Positions 15,739-24,049 of a stretch of DNA of 64,000 nt are shown here, in pieces. Source of the stretch: Actinomycetes bacterium (lineage in GTDB: Bacteria > Actinomycetota > Thermoleophilia > Solirubrobacterales > JACPNS01); NCBI GenBank assembly GCA_023404495.1, contig JAEYBE010000003.1, forward strand, positions 62,001 to 126,000, in the 5' to 3' direction. The position numbers and the translations under genes were made by a program. Position 1 is the stretch's first letter; each line of letters starts with the position of its first letter. The notes below the pieces were generated by a model. That model had not been told where the DNA came from. It saw nothing but the letters and a program-made list of their open reading frames with translations, and made no database searches.

Positions 15739-16938
15739 GTGACGCGCAGGCCGCGCATCCTGCTTGTCACGATCGGCGAGCCGGGCCACGCCTTTCCGGC
15801 CATTGGAATCGCCGCGCGGTTGGCGCGCGCGGAGTGTGACGTCGCCGTCCACACCTGGTTTCGCTGGGAGGATCACATCGTCGGGGTCGGGGCGGAATTC
15901 TTTCGCGCGCCGAAGTTTGAGGTCGCGGCGGGCCAGGAGATCCCCGACATCCATGAGGCCGCGGCGCTCGCCACTGAGCAATTGCGTGAAGTCTTGCGCG
16001 AGTGGCAGCCCGACGTCATCGTCGGCGACGTGCTGACGCTTGCCTCGGCGCTGACCGCCGAGTTGTGCGATCTGCCCTTCGTTACGTTCGTGCCGCACTT
16101 CTGGCACGCGACCGGTGACGATGCCGTGCCGTTCGGGTCAGGATGGGCACCCGCCGAGAGTCGCCTGGCCAAGCGGATCTTCAAGCGCATGCACCGGTTC
16201 GAGCGCGCTGGGCTGGAGTACGGACGCGATGAACTCAACGAGACACGCCGGGCAGTGGGCCTCCCGACCGTCGACCGCTTTCACGGCGCGCTCTCGCGCG
16301 AACTTGTGCTTGTCGGGACATTTCCTCAGCTCGAGCCGCCACGGGAGTGGCCGCCCCACGTGAAGGTGGTCGGACCCGTGATGTGGGAGCCCAAGCCGGA
16401 CCTGATCGAGCTGCCCAGCGGGCCCGAGCCACTCGTGGTGGTCGCGCCGAGCACCGCACAGGATCTCGATCACACGATGCTGCGATCGGCCGTCGAAGGG
16501 CTTCGGGACCTTCCAATGAGAGTGATCGCCGCCAAGAACGGTCGCGAACCAGTGGCCCCGCTTGAGCCCGGCGCGAATACGACTGTCGTCGACTGGGCGC
16601 CTTACAGCCAACTCTTCCCGCTCGCAGACGCCGTGGTGTGCCACGGCGGCCACGGCACGATCATGCGCGCGCTGACCAGCGCCGCGCCGGTGGTCGTCGT
16701 GCCTGCCAGCGGCGACCAGTACGAGAACGCGGCGCGAGTGCGCTGGGCGAAAGTCGGTGTCTCGGTGCCAAATCGCTTCATCTCCAGCCGCACGATTGCC
16801 GCGGCCGTCGAGAAGCTGCTCAGCGAGCCGGCCTACAAGTCTCGCGCCGCGGAGCTCGCCCGATGGGCAGACGGACACGACGCGGCGCAAACAGCCGCCG
16901 ACGAGATCCTCGGCTTCGCACGATCCAAGACGACCTGA
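15739..16938 (+). CDS. GT1-family (UDP-sugar) glycosyltransferase
   Basis: 399 residues from a GTG 5 bases after the preceding stop. The N-terminal half has the GT-B acceptor domain start (RILLVTIGEPGHAFPAIGIA). The C-terminal half carries the nucleotide-sugar site VDWAPYSQLFPLADAVVCHGGHGT...PVVVVPASGDQ, as in MGT/macrolide and sterol-type glycosyltransferases. It probably transfers a sugar to a small lipid or secondary metabolite; acceptor unknown. Ends 26 bases before tRNA-Asn. Confidence 0.85.
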   Translation: MTRRPRILLVTIGEPGHAFPAIGIAARLARAECDVAVHTWFRWEDHIVGVGAEFFRAPKFEVAAGQEIPDIHEAAALATEQLREVLREWQPDVIVGDVLTLASALTAELCDLPFVTFVPHFWHATGDDAVPFGSGWAPAESRLAKRIFKRMHRFERAGLEYGRDELNETRRAVGLPTVDRFHGALSRELVLVGTFPQLEPPREWPPHVKVVGPVMWEPKPDLIELPSGPEPLVVVAPSTAQDLDHTMLRSAVEGLRDLPMRVIAAKNGREPVAPLEPGANTTVVDWAPYSQLFPLADAVVCHGGHGTIMRALTSAAPVVVVPASGDQYENAARVRWAKVGVSVPNRFISSRTIAAAVEKLLSEPAYKSRAAELARWADGHDAAQTAADEILGFARSKTT

Positions 16939-16964
16939 GCGGGCTGGTAAATTCTCTGCCGCAT

Positions 16965-17037
16965 TCCCCGGTAGCTCAGCTGGTAGAGCGTTCGGCTGTT
17001 AACCGAAATGTCGCTGGTTCGAGTCCAGCCCGGGGAG
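16965..17037 (+). tRNA. tRNA-Asn (anticodon GTT)
   Basis: A full 73-base cloverleaf: acceptor TCCCCGG (16965-16971) pairs with CCGGGGA (17030-17036), discriminator G at 17037, anticodon arm TTCGG-CTGTTAA-CCGAA with GTT at 16998-17000, and T-arm GCTGG/CCAGC. CCA is not encoded. Confidence 0.97.
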
Positions 17038-17054
17038 CTCTCCAGCGCGCGCCC

Positions 17055-17201
17055 TTGCATGCCTCTGGCATGCAATCCAGAAGCCTCAGTGTCGACCGCT
17101 TGATTATGCGGTTTCCCTTGCATGCCAGAGGCATGCAAGAGATATGGCTTGGGAATCGGGTTTTCTTGATGCCCAAAAGCTTGCATGCCAGAGGCATGCA
17201 A
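17055..17201. repeat. Three 21-bp palindromes on an exact 63-bp period
   Basis: Each copy is TTGCATGCC, a 3-base centre, then GGCATGCAA. Copies are at 17055-17075 (centre TCT), 17118-17138 (AGA) and 17181-17201 (AGA); start-to-start distance is 63 bp both times, leaving two 42-bp spacers that are unrelated to each other. 63 bp is six helical turns at 10.5 bp and also 21 codons. The array fills the convergent gap between tRNA-Asn and the sigma-factor gene. Each copy could fold as a 9-bp hairpin, with no T-run. Both spacers contain weaker stems (ACCGC/GCGGT in the first). Confidence 0.9.
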
Positions 17202-17253
17202 TACGTGGTCTGCCGGCCTGTTTCGGGGAACGGCGGTTCGGGGCGCGTTCGCG

Positions 17254-18243
17254 TTACTCGTGGACGCGCTGCAGGCGGGCGGTCTCGCCGCCGCGGCGGA
17301 GCTTCTCGATCGCTGCGATCTCGATCTGGCGCACGCGCTCACGGGTGACGCCGATGTACTTGCCGATCTCGACGAGCGTCAGCGGCTCGTCACCTGTGAG
17401 TCCGTAGCGCAGCTCCACCACCCGGCGTTCGCGATCGTTGAGCTGGCTGAGGACCACATCAATGTCTTCGGAGAGCAGTCGCTCGGCGACGATCTCCTCG
17501 GGCGCCTGGTCGCTGTCGTTCTCGACGACATCTCCGATCGTTGCGGCACCCTCGTCGCTGCCGATTGGCGTCTCAAGTGAGATTGCGTCGGCGGAGAGCT
17601 CCATCAGGCTCTTGACGTCCTCGGGGTCCATGTCGACCTCCTTGGCAATCTCCTCGACGCTGGGGTCGCGACCAAGCTCCTGCTCGAGCCGGCGGCGCAC
17701 GGCCGCGACCTTGTTGACGTGCTGAAGCAGGTGCACGGGGATCCGGATCGTGCGGGCCTGATCAGCGATGCAGCGGGTGATGCCTTGTCTGATCCACCAC
17801 GCCGCGTAGGTAGAAAACTTGTAGCCACGCCGCCAGTCGAACTTCTCGACGGCCCGCATCAGACCGACGTTGCCCTCCTGAATCAGATCGAGCAGCGAGA
17901 CGCCGCGGTCGTTGTACCGCTTGGCGATGCTCACGACGAGGCGCAGGTTGGCCTCGATCATGATGTTCTTGGCCTCGTTGTCGGCGCGCTCGATGCGCTT
18001 GGCCAGCCGCACCTCATCTTCGGCAGAAAGCAGCTTGCGCTCGCCGATCGCCTTGAGGTACAGGTGCACCGTGTCGATCGCCTCGCGGCTCTCCCCGGGT
18101 GTGAGATCTAGCTTCTTGCCCTCGCCCTGCAGAACGCTGAGCGCCGGGGGTCCGGGCTCGTCTTCAGAAATCCGATTTGCTGCTTGGCGATTCATCTGCG
18201 GTGGCAACGATGAATCCAAGACCGACTGTCCTGCGGAGATCAC
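17254..18243 (-). CDS. rpoD: RNA polymerase primary-type sigma factor
   Basis: 329 residues in this frame from GTG; an ATG at residue 17 (MNRQAANRIS) is an alternative. Region 1.2 (HLYLKAIGERKLLSAEDEVR), regions 2.1-2.4 (NLRLVVSIAKRY, LLDLIQEGN, FSTYAAWWIRQ), region 3 and region 4.2 (VTRERVRQIEIAAIEKLR) are all present, so it recognises both -10 and -35 elements. Placement directly downstream of dnaG mirrors the dnaG-rpoD macromolecular-synthesis arrangement and supports the housekeeping role. The N-terminal region 1.1 is short or absent, so a group 2 factor cannot be excluded. Confidence 0.85.
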   Translation of the reverse strand: MISAGQSVLDSSLPPQMNRQAANRISEDEPGPPALSVLQGEGKKLDLTPGESREAIDTVHLYLKAIGERKLLSAEDEVRLAKRIERADNEAKNIMIEANLRLVVSIAKRYNDRGVSLLDLIQEGNVGLMRAVEKFDWRRGYKFSTYAAWWIRQGITRCIADQARTIRIPVHLLQHVNKVAAVRRRLEQELGRDPSVEEIAKEVDMDPEDVKSLMELSADAISLETPIGSDEGAATIGDVVENDSDQAPEEIVAERLLSEDIDVVLSQLNDRERRVVELRYGLTGDEPLTLVEIGKYIGVTRERVRQIEIAAIEKLRRGGETARLQRVHE

Positions 18244-18286
18244 ATTTCTATGTCGGGCGGGGGGCTAATCGTCCCCCCTGTGAGGA

Positions 18287-20050
18287 TCACGCGAATTCCG
18301 CGGAAAGCTCCCCGATCTTGCGGATCACCGCCTGCCGTTCGAGCTCGATCTCGGCCTTCTTGCCGCCGGGTGCCCCGACGATTCTCCGGTCCAGACCCGC
18401 CTTCTCCAGCTGCAGGTACCCAAGTTGGATCACTTCTGCGGATGCGTTTTCCCTCTCGGAAAGCATCGCTACCTCTGTAACGGCGTTCTGAAGCTCCGGC
18501 TTTAGCTCTGCCACGTTCGCAAGCGGTCTCTCAGTATTTGCGAGTAGGTGATCGCGCAGTTCGCGCATGAGATCAGTCGCGAGATAGTCATCTTCGAGCT
18601 GTTTCAGGTACGTGGCTCCCACCTCTGGGTTTGACAGGCACTGCGCCATGAAGATCCGCTCAGCGCGCTCAGCGGGGTCATTCGCGGGAAGCCGGCGCGG
18701 CTGCGGCGGCGCTGCCTCCCCTGTCTCCTGCGGCCGCCTAGAGGTCGCTGCGACGCGCTCCCTGATCGATTCCCGAAGCACCGCGTCGGTCACGCCCAAG
18801 CGGTCGGCCGCAACCCGCACCTGCTCTTCCCGAGCGGGCCCCGCCGGCATCGCGGCGATCACCGGCACCAGTTCGTCAAGCGCGTGCTCTCTGCCGCGCG
18901 TGTCGGACAAATCGCCTTCGGCGAACACCTGCGCGACCGCGAATGCCGAAACGGTCACTGCGGACTCGATGGCGCGCTCAAACGCTTCGGGCCCGCCGCT
19001 GCGGACCAACTCGTCCGGGTCCTTGCCCTCTGGGATCTGGATCACCAGCGTCTCGGTGTCGCGGTGCGCGCCGAGCACCTCGGCGGCCCGCAGCGCGGCC
19101 TTGCGGCCAGACGAGTCGGCGTCCAAAGCCAGATAGACGCGCGGCGCCATGCGCGCGAGCTCAGCCGCTTGCTGATCGGTCATCGCCGTACCCATCACCG
19201 CGACTGCCTCTTCAAACCCGGCGTCGTGCAGCGCGAGCACGTCCGCGTAGCCCTCGACGGCGATCACACGCTTCTTCGACGCGGCCGGTCGGCGCGCATG
19301 ATCGACTCCGAATATCTGCGCGCCCTTGTGGTAGACCGGCCCCTCCGGCGAGTTGAGGTACTTCGGCCGATCGCTCTCGCGCATTCCGCGGGCACCGAAG
19401 CCGCGCACGATCCCCTTCTTGTCGGCCAGCGGAAACATGATGCGCCCGCGGAAGCGATCGAGGATCTGGCCGCGGTCGTTGCGCTGGGCGAGGCCCGCGT
19501 CAATCAGCTCCTGCTCGGTGAAACCCTGCCGCAGCGCCGGCACGAACAACTTGTCCCACGCCTTGGGCGAGTATCCCAGCCGGAACTTCTTCATCACCTC
19601 CGGCGAGAAGCCACGCTCAGCCAGATAGGCGCGAGCAGGCGCGGCCTCGTCGGCCTCCGCGAGCGTGCGCTCGTAGAACTTGGTCGCGCGCTCCAGCAGC
19701 TCATAAAGCCGCTCACGCGCCTTCTGACGCTCTGCCGCACGCGGGTCGAGTTCCTCGTACTCAAGGTCGACGTTGTACATCTCCGCCAGGTACTCGATAG
19801 CGCCAGCAAAATCCAGCGCCTCCTTCTCCATCGCGAAGGTGAAGACGTCGCCGCTGACCTGGCATCCGAAGCAGTAATAGACCTTGTCGGTGGGGCTGAC
19901 CGAGAAACTCGGCGAGTTGTCCTCGTGGAACGGGCAGCGGCCCATGTACTGCGAGCCGTTGCGGCGCAGGTCCGTGTAGTGGTTGATCAGGTCGACGATG
20001 TCGACGGCCTCGCGGACCTTCTCCTTGGATGCGTCGGTGATCCGAGCCAT
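18287..20050 (-). CDS. dnaG: DNA primase DnaG
   Basis: 587 residues. The N-terminal zinc-binding domain shows CPFHEDNSPSF and YYCFGC. The TOPRIM core includes VEGYADVLAL and the acidic LALDADSSG motif, and a helicase-interaction-like C-terminus follows. It makes RNA primers at the fork. The ATG overlaps the dgt stop as TGATG, so dgt-dnaG-sigma read as one leftward operon. Confidence 0.95.
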   Translation of the reverse strand: MARITDASKEKVREAVDIVDLINHYTDLRRNGSQYMGRCPFHEDNSPSFSVSPTDKVYYCFGCQVSGDVFTFAMEKEALDFAGAIEYLAEMYNVDLEYEELDPRAAERQKARERLYELLERATKFYERTLAEADEAAPARAYLAERGFSPEVMKKFRLGYSPKAWDKLFVPALRQGFTEQELIDAGLAQRNDRGQILDRFRGRIMFPLADKKGIVRGFGARGMRESDRPKYLNSPEGPVYHKGAQIFGVDHARRPAASKKRVIAVEGYADVLALHDAGFEEAVAVMGTAMTDQQAAELARMAPRVYLALDADSSGRKAALRAAEVLGAHRDTETLVIQIPEGKDPDELVRSGGPEAFERAIESAVTVSAFAVAQVFAEGDLSDTRGREHALDELVPVIAAMPAGPAREEQVRVAADRLGVTDAVLRESIRERVAATSRRPQETGEAAPPQPRRLPANDPAERAERIFMAQCLSNPEVGATYLKQLEDDYLATDLMRELRDHLLANTERPLANVAELKPELQNAVTEVAMLSERENASAEVIQLGYLQLEKAGLDRRIVGAPGGKKAEIELERQAVIRKIGELSAEFA

Positions 20051-21084
20051 CAGCGCGCCGCCCGCGGCGAGTTGAGTTCTTCGAATGTGCGAAACGCGTA
20101 GCGATCGGTCATCCCGGCGATCCAGTCGGTCACGCGCGTCGCCAGATCGTCGCTGACGCCGTCGGGGATCTGATCGGGGTGCTCTACGTAGTGATTGAAG
20201 AGGTTGCGCACGAGGTTGGTCACGCGATCGGCCTCAGCGCGCACCTGCGGCCCCAGGTAGACGTCCTGGAACATGAACTTGCGCAGGCGCAGCATCGCGC
20301 CGCCAATCTCATCGGATTGCGCGATGTCACCGGCTTCGGCGGAAGTCGCCACGAGGTCCTTGACGAGCGTGTCGATGCGCTCCGAAGGAGTCGAGCCGAG
20401 CAGATCGATCTCCATCTGCGGCAGATCACCGTCAGCCAGGATTCCCGCCCGCAGCGCGTCGTCGATGTCGTGGTTGATGTATGCGATGCGGTCGACGATC
20501 CGCACGATCTTCCCCTCGAGCGAAACCGGCTTGACGGGGCCGGTGTGATTGAGAATGCCGTCGCGAACCGGTTCGGTGAGGTTGAGGCCGGCGCCGTCGC
20601 GCTCGAGCACGTCAACCGTGCGCAGCGAGTGCTCATTGTGCTTGAACTCCCGCCCGAAGCGCTCCTGCAGGCACTTTGAGAGCACGTCTTCGCCGATGTG
20701 ACCAAACGGCGGGTGCCCGAGGTCGTGGCCCAGGCCCACAGCTTCGGCGAGGTCCTCGTTGAGCGCCAACGCACGCGCCACAGTGCGGGCGATGCCGCTG
20801 ACCTCGAGCGTGTGGGTCATGCGCGTGCGAAAGTGGTCGCCTTCTGGAGCGATGAAGACCTGCGTCTTGTACTTGAGTCGCCGGAACGCCTTGCTGTGGA
20901 CGATGCGGTCGCGATCGCGCTGGAACGGCGTGCGCAGCGCCGAGTCCGGCTCGCCCACCTGTCGATCCGCCGGATAGGAGCGCACCGCCAGCGGCCCGAG
21001 GATCGCGTCCTCGCGTGCCTCCATGCGAGCGCGAAACTCCGCCTCCACCCCCACGTCGGCGGTCTTCTGAGTGGCCGAATCCAT
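20050..21084 (-). CDS. dgt: Deoxyguanosinetriphosphate triphosphohydrolase-like protein (HD domain)
   Basis: 344 residues starting MDSATQKTAD; longer in-frame reading upstream has no support. HD-domain marks are the RTRMTHTLEVSGIART histidine, the HDLGHPPFGH His-Asp pair, and downstream NHTG/DRIAYINHDIDDA. The enzyme removes triphosphate from dNTPs. Genes of this family are commonly adjacent to dnaG in actinobacteria, as here. Confidence 0.88.
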   Translation of the reverse strand: MDSATQKTADVGVEAEFRARMEAREDAILGPLAVRSYPADRQVGEPDSALRTPFQRDRDRIVHSKAFRRLKYKTQVFIAPEGDHFRTRMTHTLEVSGIARTVARALALNEDLAEAVGLGHDLGHPPFGHIGEDVLSKCLQERFGREFKHNEHSLRTVDVLERDGAGLNLTEPVRDGILNHTGPVKPVSLEGKIVRIVDRIAYINHDIDDALRAGILADGDLPQMEIDLLGSTPSERIDTLVKDLVATSAEAGDIAQSDEIGGAMLRLRKFMFQDVYLGPQVRAEADRVTNLVRNLFNHYVEHPDQIPDGVSDDLATRVTDWIAGMTDRYAFRTFEELNSPRAAR

Positions 21085-21112
21085 CGCCTGATTCTGACAG
21101 TCTCGCGCGAAG

Positions 21113-21832
21113 TCAGGTGAGCGTTCTGACTCGCACGTGCGCGTGATGCGCCAACGTCTCGGCGATCGCCCGGTCGGCCTCGCGCCTTGGCCCCGGTCCG
21201 GCATCGGGAGCAGCCGCCAGCGGAGAGGAAATCGCGCCGCTGAAGAGCTCGTGCGCCGCCGCGCCGAAATCAAAATCGCCAGGTTCACGGCAATCACGAC
21301 AGACGATCCCGCCGGCCGATGGCGAGAATGCGACAAGCCCCTCGCCGGCGCCGCAGTGCACGCAGCTGGTCAGCTCCGGCGCAAAGCCCGCGGCGATCAC
21401 GAGTTTCGCGCGAAACGCAAGCTCCACCTCGGCGCGCGCTGCGGCAGGGTCGGAGTCGAGCAACGCCAGCGCGTTGGCCGTCAGGTTGTAGGCCGGCAGG
21501 TTTTGTTCGCGCTCGTCGAGCAGCCGCAAGACGAAATCGGCGAGCTTTGACGCGGACTCCAGCGATGCCGCGCGCGTCCGCAGTCGCGCGTGCGCATCGA
21601 GCGTCTCGGCGGAGGTGATTGTCAGCAGGTCGGAGCGACCCTCGTGCAGCACCATGTCGAGCCGGAAGAACGGCTCAAGCCGGCCGCCGAAACGGCTCTT
21701 GGAGCGACGAACCCCCTTTGCGATCGCCCCGATCCGCCCGAACTCGCGCGTGTATAGCTGCAGGATGCTGTCGGCTTCGCCGTACCTGAGCTTGCGCAGC
21801 ACAATCGCCTCGGTCTTGACGCTTTGACCCAT
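21113..21832 (-). CDS. recO: DNA repair protein RecO
   Basis: 239 residues from the ATG at 21832. An OB-fold N-terminus (TEAIVLRKLRYGEADSILQL, YTREFGRIGAIAKGVRRSKSRFGG) is followed by a helical domain and a zinc site with CVHCG and CRDC. RecO loads RecA on SSB-coated DNA in the RecFOR pathway. Divergent from the glutaredoxin gene across a 72-bp gap. Confidence 0.92.
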   Translation of the reverse strand: MGQSVKTEAIVLRKLRYGEADSILQLYTREFGRIGAIAKGVRRSKSRFGGRLEPFFRLDMVLHEGRSDLLTITSAETLDAHARLRTRAASLESASKLADFVLRLLDEREQNLPAYNLTANALALLDSDPAAARAEVELAFRAKLVIAAGFAPELTSCVHCGAGEGLVAFSPSAGGIVCRDCREPGDFDFGAAAHELFSGAISSPLAAAPDAGPGPRREADRAIAETLAHHAHVRVRTLT

Positions 21833-21904
21833 CCATAGATGATGATCGCTCGCCCGGCGAGCACAGCCGGACCGGCGCGGACCCTCACTACACTTTGTAT
21901 AGCA

Positions 21905-22183
21905 ATGGGCGATCAAACAGCCGGCAAGCACGCCGCAACCATCTACTCCAAGGACAGCTGCAGCTTCTGCGTGCGCGCGAAAATGCTGCTCGAACAGCAC
22001 GGCGTCGACTTTGAGTACGTCGATCTGACGGGAGACGTCGACGCGCAGGTCAAGCTCGCCCAGCGCACCGGCCGCCTGACGATGCCGCAGGTGTTTGTCG
22101 GCGACGAGCTGATCGGCGGCTTTGAGGATCTCGTCCTCGCGCTGCAGAGTCCGCGCATCCGCGAAGCGCTGGGCGTTGCCTGA
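21905..22183 (+). CDS. Glutaredoxin
   Basis: 92 residues starting MGDQTAGKHA; the upstream extension overlaps the promoter gap and is rejected. The active site is C19-S-F-C22, with the cis-proline loop TMPQVFV and GG-helix IGGFEDL typical of class I glutaredoxins. A TATAGC-like -10 lies just before the start. The stop lies inside the mutM start region (8-base overlap), so the two are coupled. Confidence 0.88.
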   Translation: MGDQTAGKHAATIYSKDSCSFCVRAKMLLEQHGVDFEYVDLTGDVDAQVKLAQRTGRLTMPQVFVGDELIGGFEDLVLALQSPRIREALGVA

Positions 22184-23021
22184 GCTGCCCGAAGTCGAGA
22201 CGATCCGGCGGCAGCTTGCGCCGGTCGTCGAAGGCCTGCGGATCACGCAGGTCTCGGTGGAGGACGCCAAGTGGGTTCAGCCGCTCGCGCCCGCGGCGTT
22301 CGAGAGGGCACTGACAGAACGCAAGATCGTCGAGCTCGGCCGCCGCGGCAAGTACTTCGTCACCAGGCTCGAAGATCACTCGGCCCTGGTCATGCACCTG
22401 CGCATGACCGGGAACCTGCTCTACATTCCCGAAGCCGATGACGCGCCGACCGCGCACCTGCGCGGCCAGATCTGGCTCGAAGATGCGCGCGGCCGGGCGC
22501 GCGGAAGTCTCGCCTTCACCGACCCGCGACGTTTTGGCACGGCCGAGATTGTTCACGACGCCGAGTCGCTCGCGGCCTACTTCGACTCGCGGCTCGGACC
22601 CGAGCCGTTTGACGAGCGCTTTGACGGCGCATATCTCAAGAGCCGAACGCGCGGACGCAAGACTCCGATCAAGGCCGTCCTGCTCGACCAGGCCGTGGTT
22701 GCCGGGGTCGGCAACATCTACGCCGATGAGGCGCTCTTCCGTGCGCGAATCTCCCCGCAGCGGCGAGCAGCCCGCATCACCGCCGCGCAGGCCGAACTAC
22801 TGAGCGAGACAGTGCGCGACGCCCTCTCGGCCGGCATCGACGCCAAGGGCGCATCAATCGACGACTTCCGCGACGCCTACGGCGTCAAGGGCAGCTTCCA
22901 GGATCAGTTCCTGGTGCACCGGCGCGAAGGCCTCCCCTGTCCCGAGTGCGAGACCCCGGTAACGAAGATCCGCTGCGCAGGCCGCGGCACCTACTACTGC
23001 CGTACCTGCCAACGCGGCTGA
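22176..23021 (+). CDS. mutM: Formamidopyrimidine-DNA glycosylase
   Basis: 281 residues from a TTG at 22176, overlapping the glutaredoxin end. This start gives Met-Pro-Glu-Leu-Pro-Glu, and Pro2 must be N-terminal for Schiff-base catalysis, so the longer in-frame reading cannot be right. A helix-two-turn-helix (AGVGNIYADEALF) and the C-terminal zinc finger (CPECETPV, YYCRTCQR) are complete. It removes oxidised purines such as 8-oxoG. Convergent with xerD, with 8 bases between. Confidence 0.93.
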   Translation: MPELPEVETIRRQLAPVVEGLRITQVSVEDAKWVQPLAPAAFERALTERKIVELGRRGKYFVTRLEDHSALVMHLRMTGNLLYIPEADDAPTAHLRGQIWLEDARGRARGSLAFTDPRRFGTAEIVHDAESLAAYFDSRLGPEPFDERFDGAYLKSRTRGRKTPIKAVLLDQAVVAGVGNIYADEALFRARISPQRRAARITAAQAELLSETVRDALSAGIDAKGASIDDFRDAYGVKGSFQDQFLVHRREGLPCPECETPVTKIRCAGRGTYYCRTCQRG

Positions 23022-23029
23022 GGTCTCGG

Positions 23030-23977
23030 TCAGCGCAACTCGCGTAGGACCGCGCGCGGGTGGGCGTCGAAGTAGACGTCCTTGAGCCGCTCGGTCGAAA
23101 GATGCGTGTAGGTCTGCGTCGTGGAGACGTCGGCGTGACCGAGCATCTCCTGCACGCTGCGCAGATCACAGCCTCCCGAGAGCAAGTGCGTGGCGAACGT
23201 GTGCCGCAGTGTGTGCGGGCTCATGCGATCGGACAGGCCCGCCGCCGCCGCGTATTTGCGGACGATCTTGTAGAGCCCCTGGCGCGTCAGCTGCCCCCCG
23301 CGGAAGTTCACGAAGAGGTGTCGCTGCGGCCGATCCTTGGTCAGCGCGCGTCGCCCGGAGCGCAGATAGATGCGGATCGAGAGCAGCGCTTGGCGCCCGA
23401 CCGGGACAATGCGCTCCTTGTTGCCCTTGCCGCGCGTGCGCAGGATGCCTTCTTCAAAGTCGATGTCTGAGACCTCGAGATTCACCACTTCCGACACGCG
23501 CAAGCCAGACGCGTACATCAGTTCGAGCAGCGCGCGGTCACGTGTGGCAATCGGGTCAGTGCCTTTGACCTGATCGATCAGGTGAGAGACCTCAGCCCGG
23601 CTCAGAACCGCCGGCAGGCGCTTGGTCTGCGCCGGTGCCTTGACGTCGGCCGTCGGGTCAAGCTCGATCGCGCCCTCACGGCGCAGGTGCAAGTAGAACG
23701 AGCGCAATGACGAGAGCTTTCGGTGCAGCGTCGTGCCGGCGACCTCGCCGCTCGCGGCGAGCGATTCGAGGTACTCGACGACCTGTGCCTGCGTCACCTC
23801 AAGCGGGTCCTGTTTCAGCTCTGCGAGATACACGCCGAACTGGGTCAGATCCGTGCGGTAGGCAATCAGCGTGTTTTCCGCCGCCCGCGCCTCGAACTCG
23901 AGGTACTGCAGGAAATCGAGCAGCAACTCTTCGTAGCTCGGCGTTACGAGCTGCTTCTGTGCGACCGGAGGTGCCAT
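23030..23977 (-). CDS. xerD: Site-specific tyrosine recombinase XerD
   Basis: About 315 residues (a GTG one codon upstream is possible). An N-terminal SAM-like core-binding domain (LLDFLQYLEFEARAAENTL) is followed by the catalytic domain with Arg in SGLRVSE, Lys in GKGNKERIVP, HTLRHTFATHLL, LGH and the nucleophile in TQTYTH. It resolves chromosome dimers at dif. Position upstream of the steAB-pyrG block fits actinobacterial XerD, not a mobile integrase. Confidence 0.9.
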   Translation of the reverse strand: MAPPVAQKQLVTPSYEELLLDFLQYLEFEARAAENTLIAYRTDLTQFGVYLAELKQDPLEVTQAQVVEYLESLAASGEVAGTTLHRKLSSLRSFYLHLRREGAIELDPTADVKAPAQTKRLPAVLSRAEVSHLIDQVKGTDPIATRDRALLELMYASGLRVSEVVNLEVSDIDFEEGILRTRGKGNKERIVPVGRQALLSIRIYLRSGRRALTKDRPQRHLFVNFRGGQLTRQGLYKIVRKYAAAAGLSDRMSPHTLRHTFATHLLSGGCDLRSVQEMLGHADVSTTQTYTHLSTERLKDVYFDAHPRAVLRELR

Positions 23978-24023
23978 CACCGGGGAATTGTCCGTCCGGT
24001 GTGTGTTCTCCTTGCGCGGCGCT

Positions 24024-24049
24024 CAGCCACGCAACCGCGTTTGCGCGGC
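24024..24049 (-). terminator. Hairpin after the CSLREA-type gene
   Basis: AGCCACGCAA and TTGCGCGGCT form a 10-bp stem with one G-T pair and a 6-base loop, starting directly next to the stop of the gene at 24050. No T-run. Likely a GC-rich terminator ahead of xerD. Confidence 0.45.

Noticed and set aside
17055..17201. CRISPR array (three equal repeats, two equal spacers)
   Set aside because: Repeats are 21 bp and fully palindromic, spacers 42 bp, one repeat has the reverse centre, there is no leader or cas gene, and only three copies. Equal spacing is better explained by helical phasing or an intergenic repeat family.
16638..17348. Protein-coding frames running through tRNA-Asn and the palindrome array
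   Set aside because: They overlap a perfect tRNA and the ends of the glycosyltransferase and sigma genes. The repeated LHARGMQ peptide follows from the palindromes being 63 bp apart.
23030..23977. Tyrosine recombinase as the prophage integrase
   Set aside because: It lies 16 kb into host DNA within a conserved chromosomal block and has XerD features.
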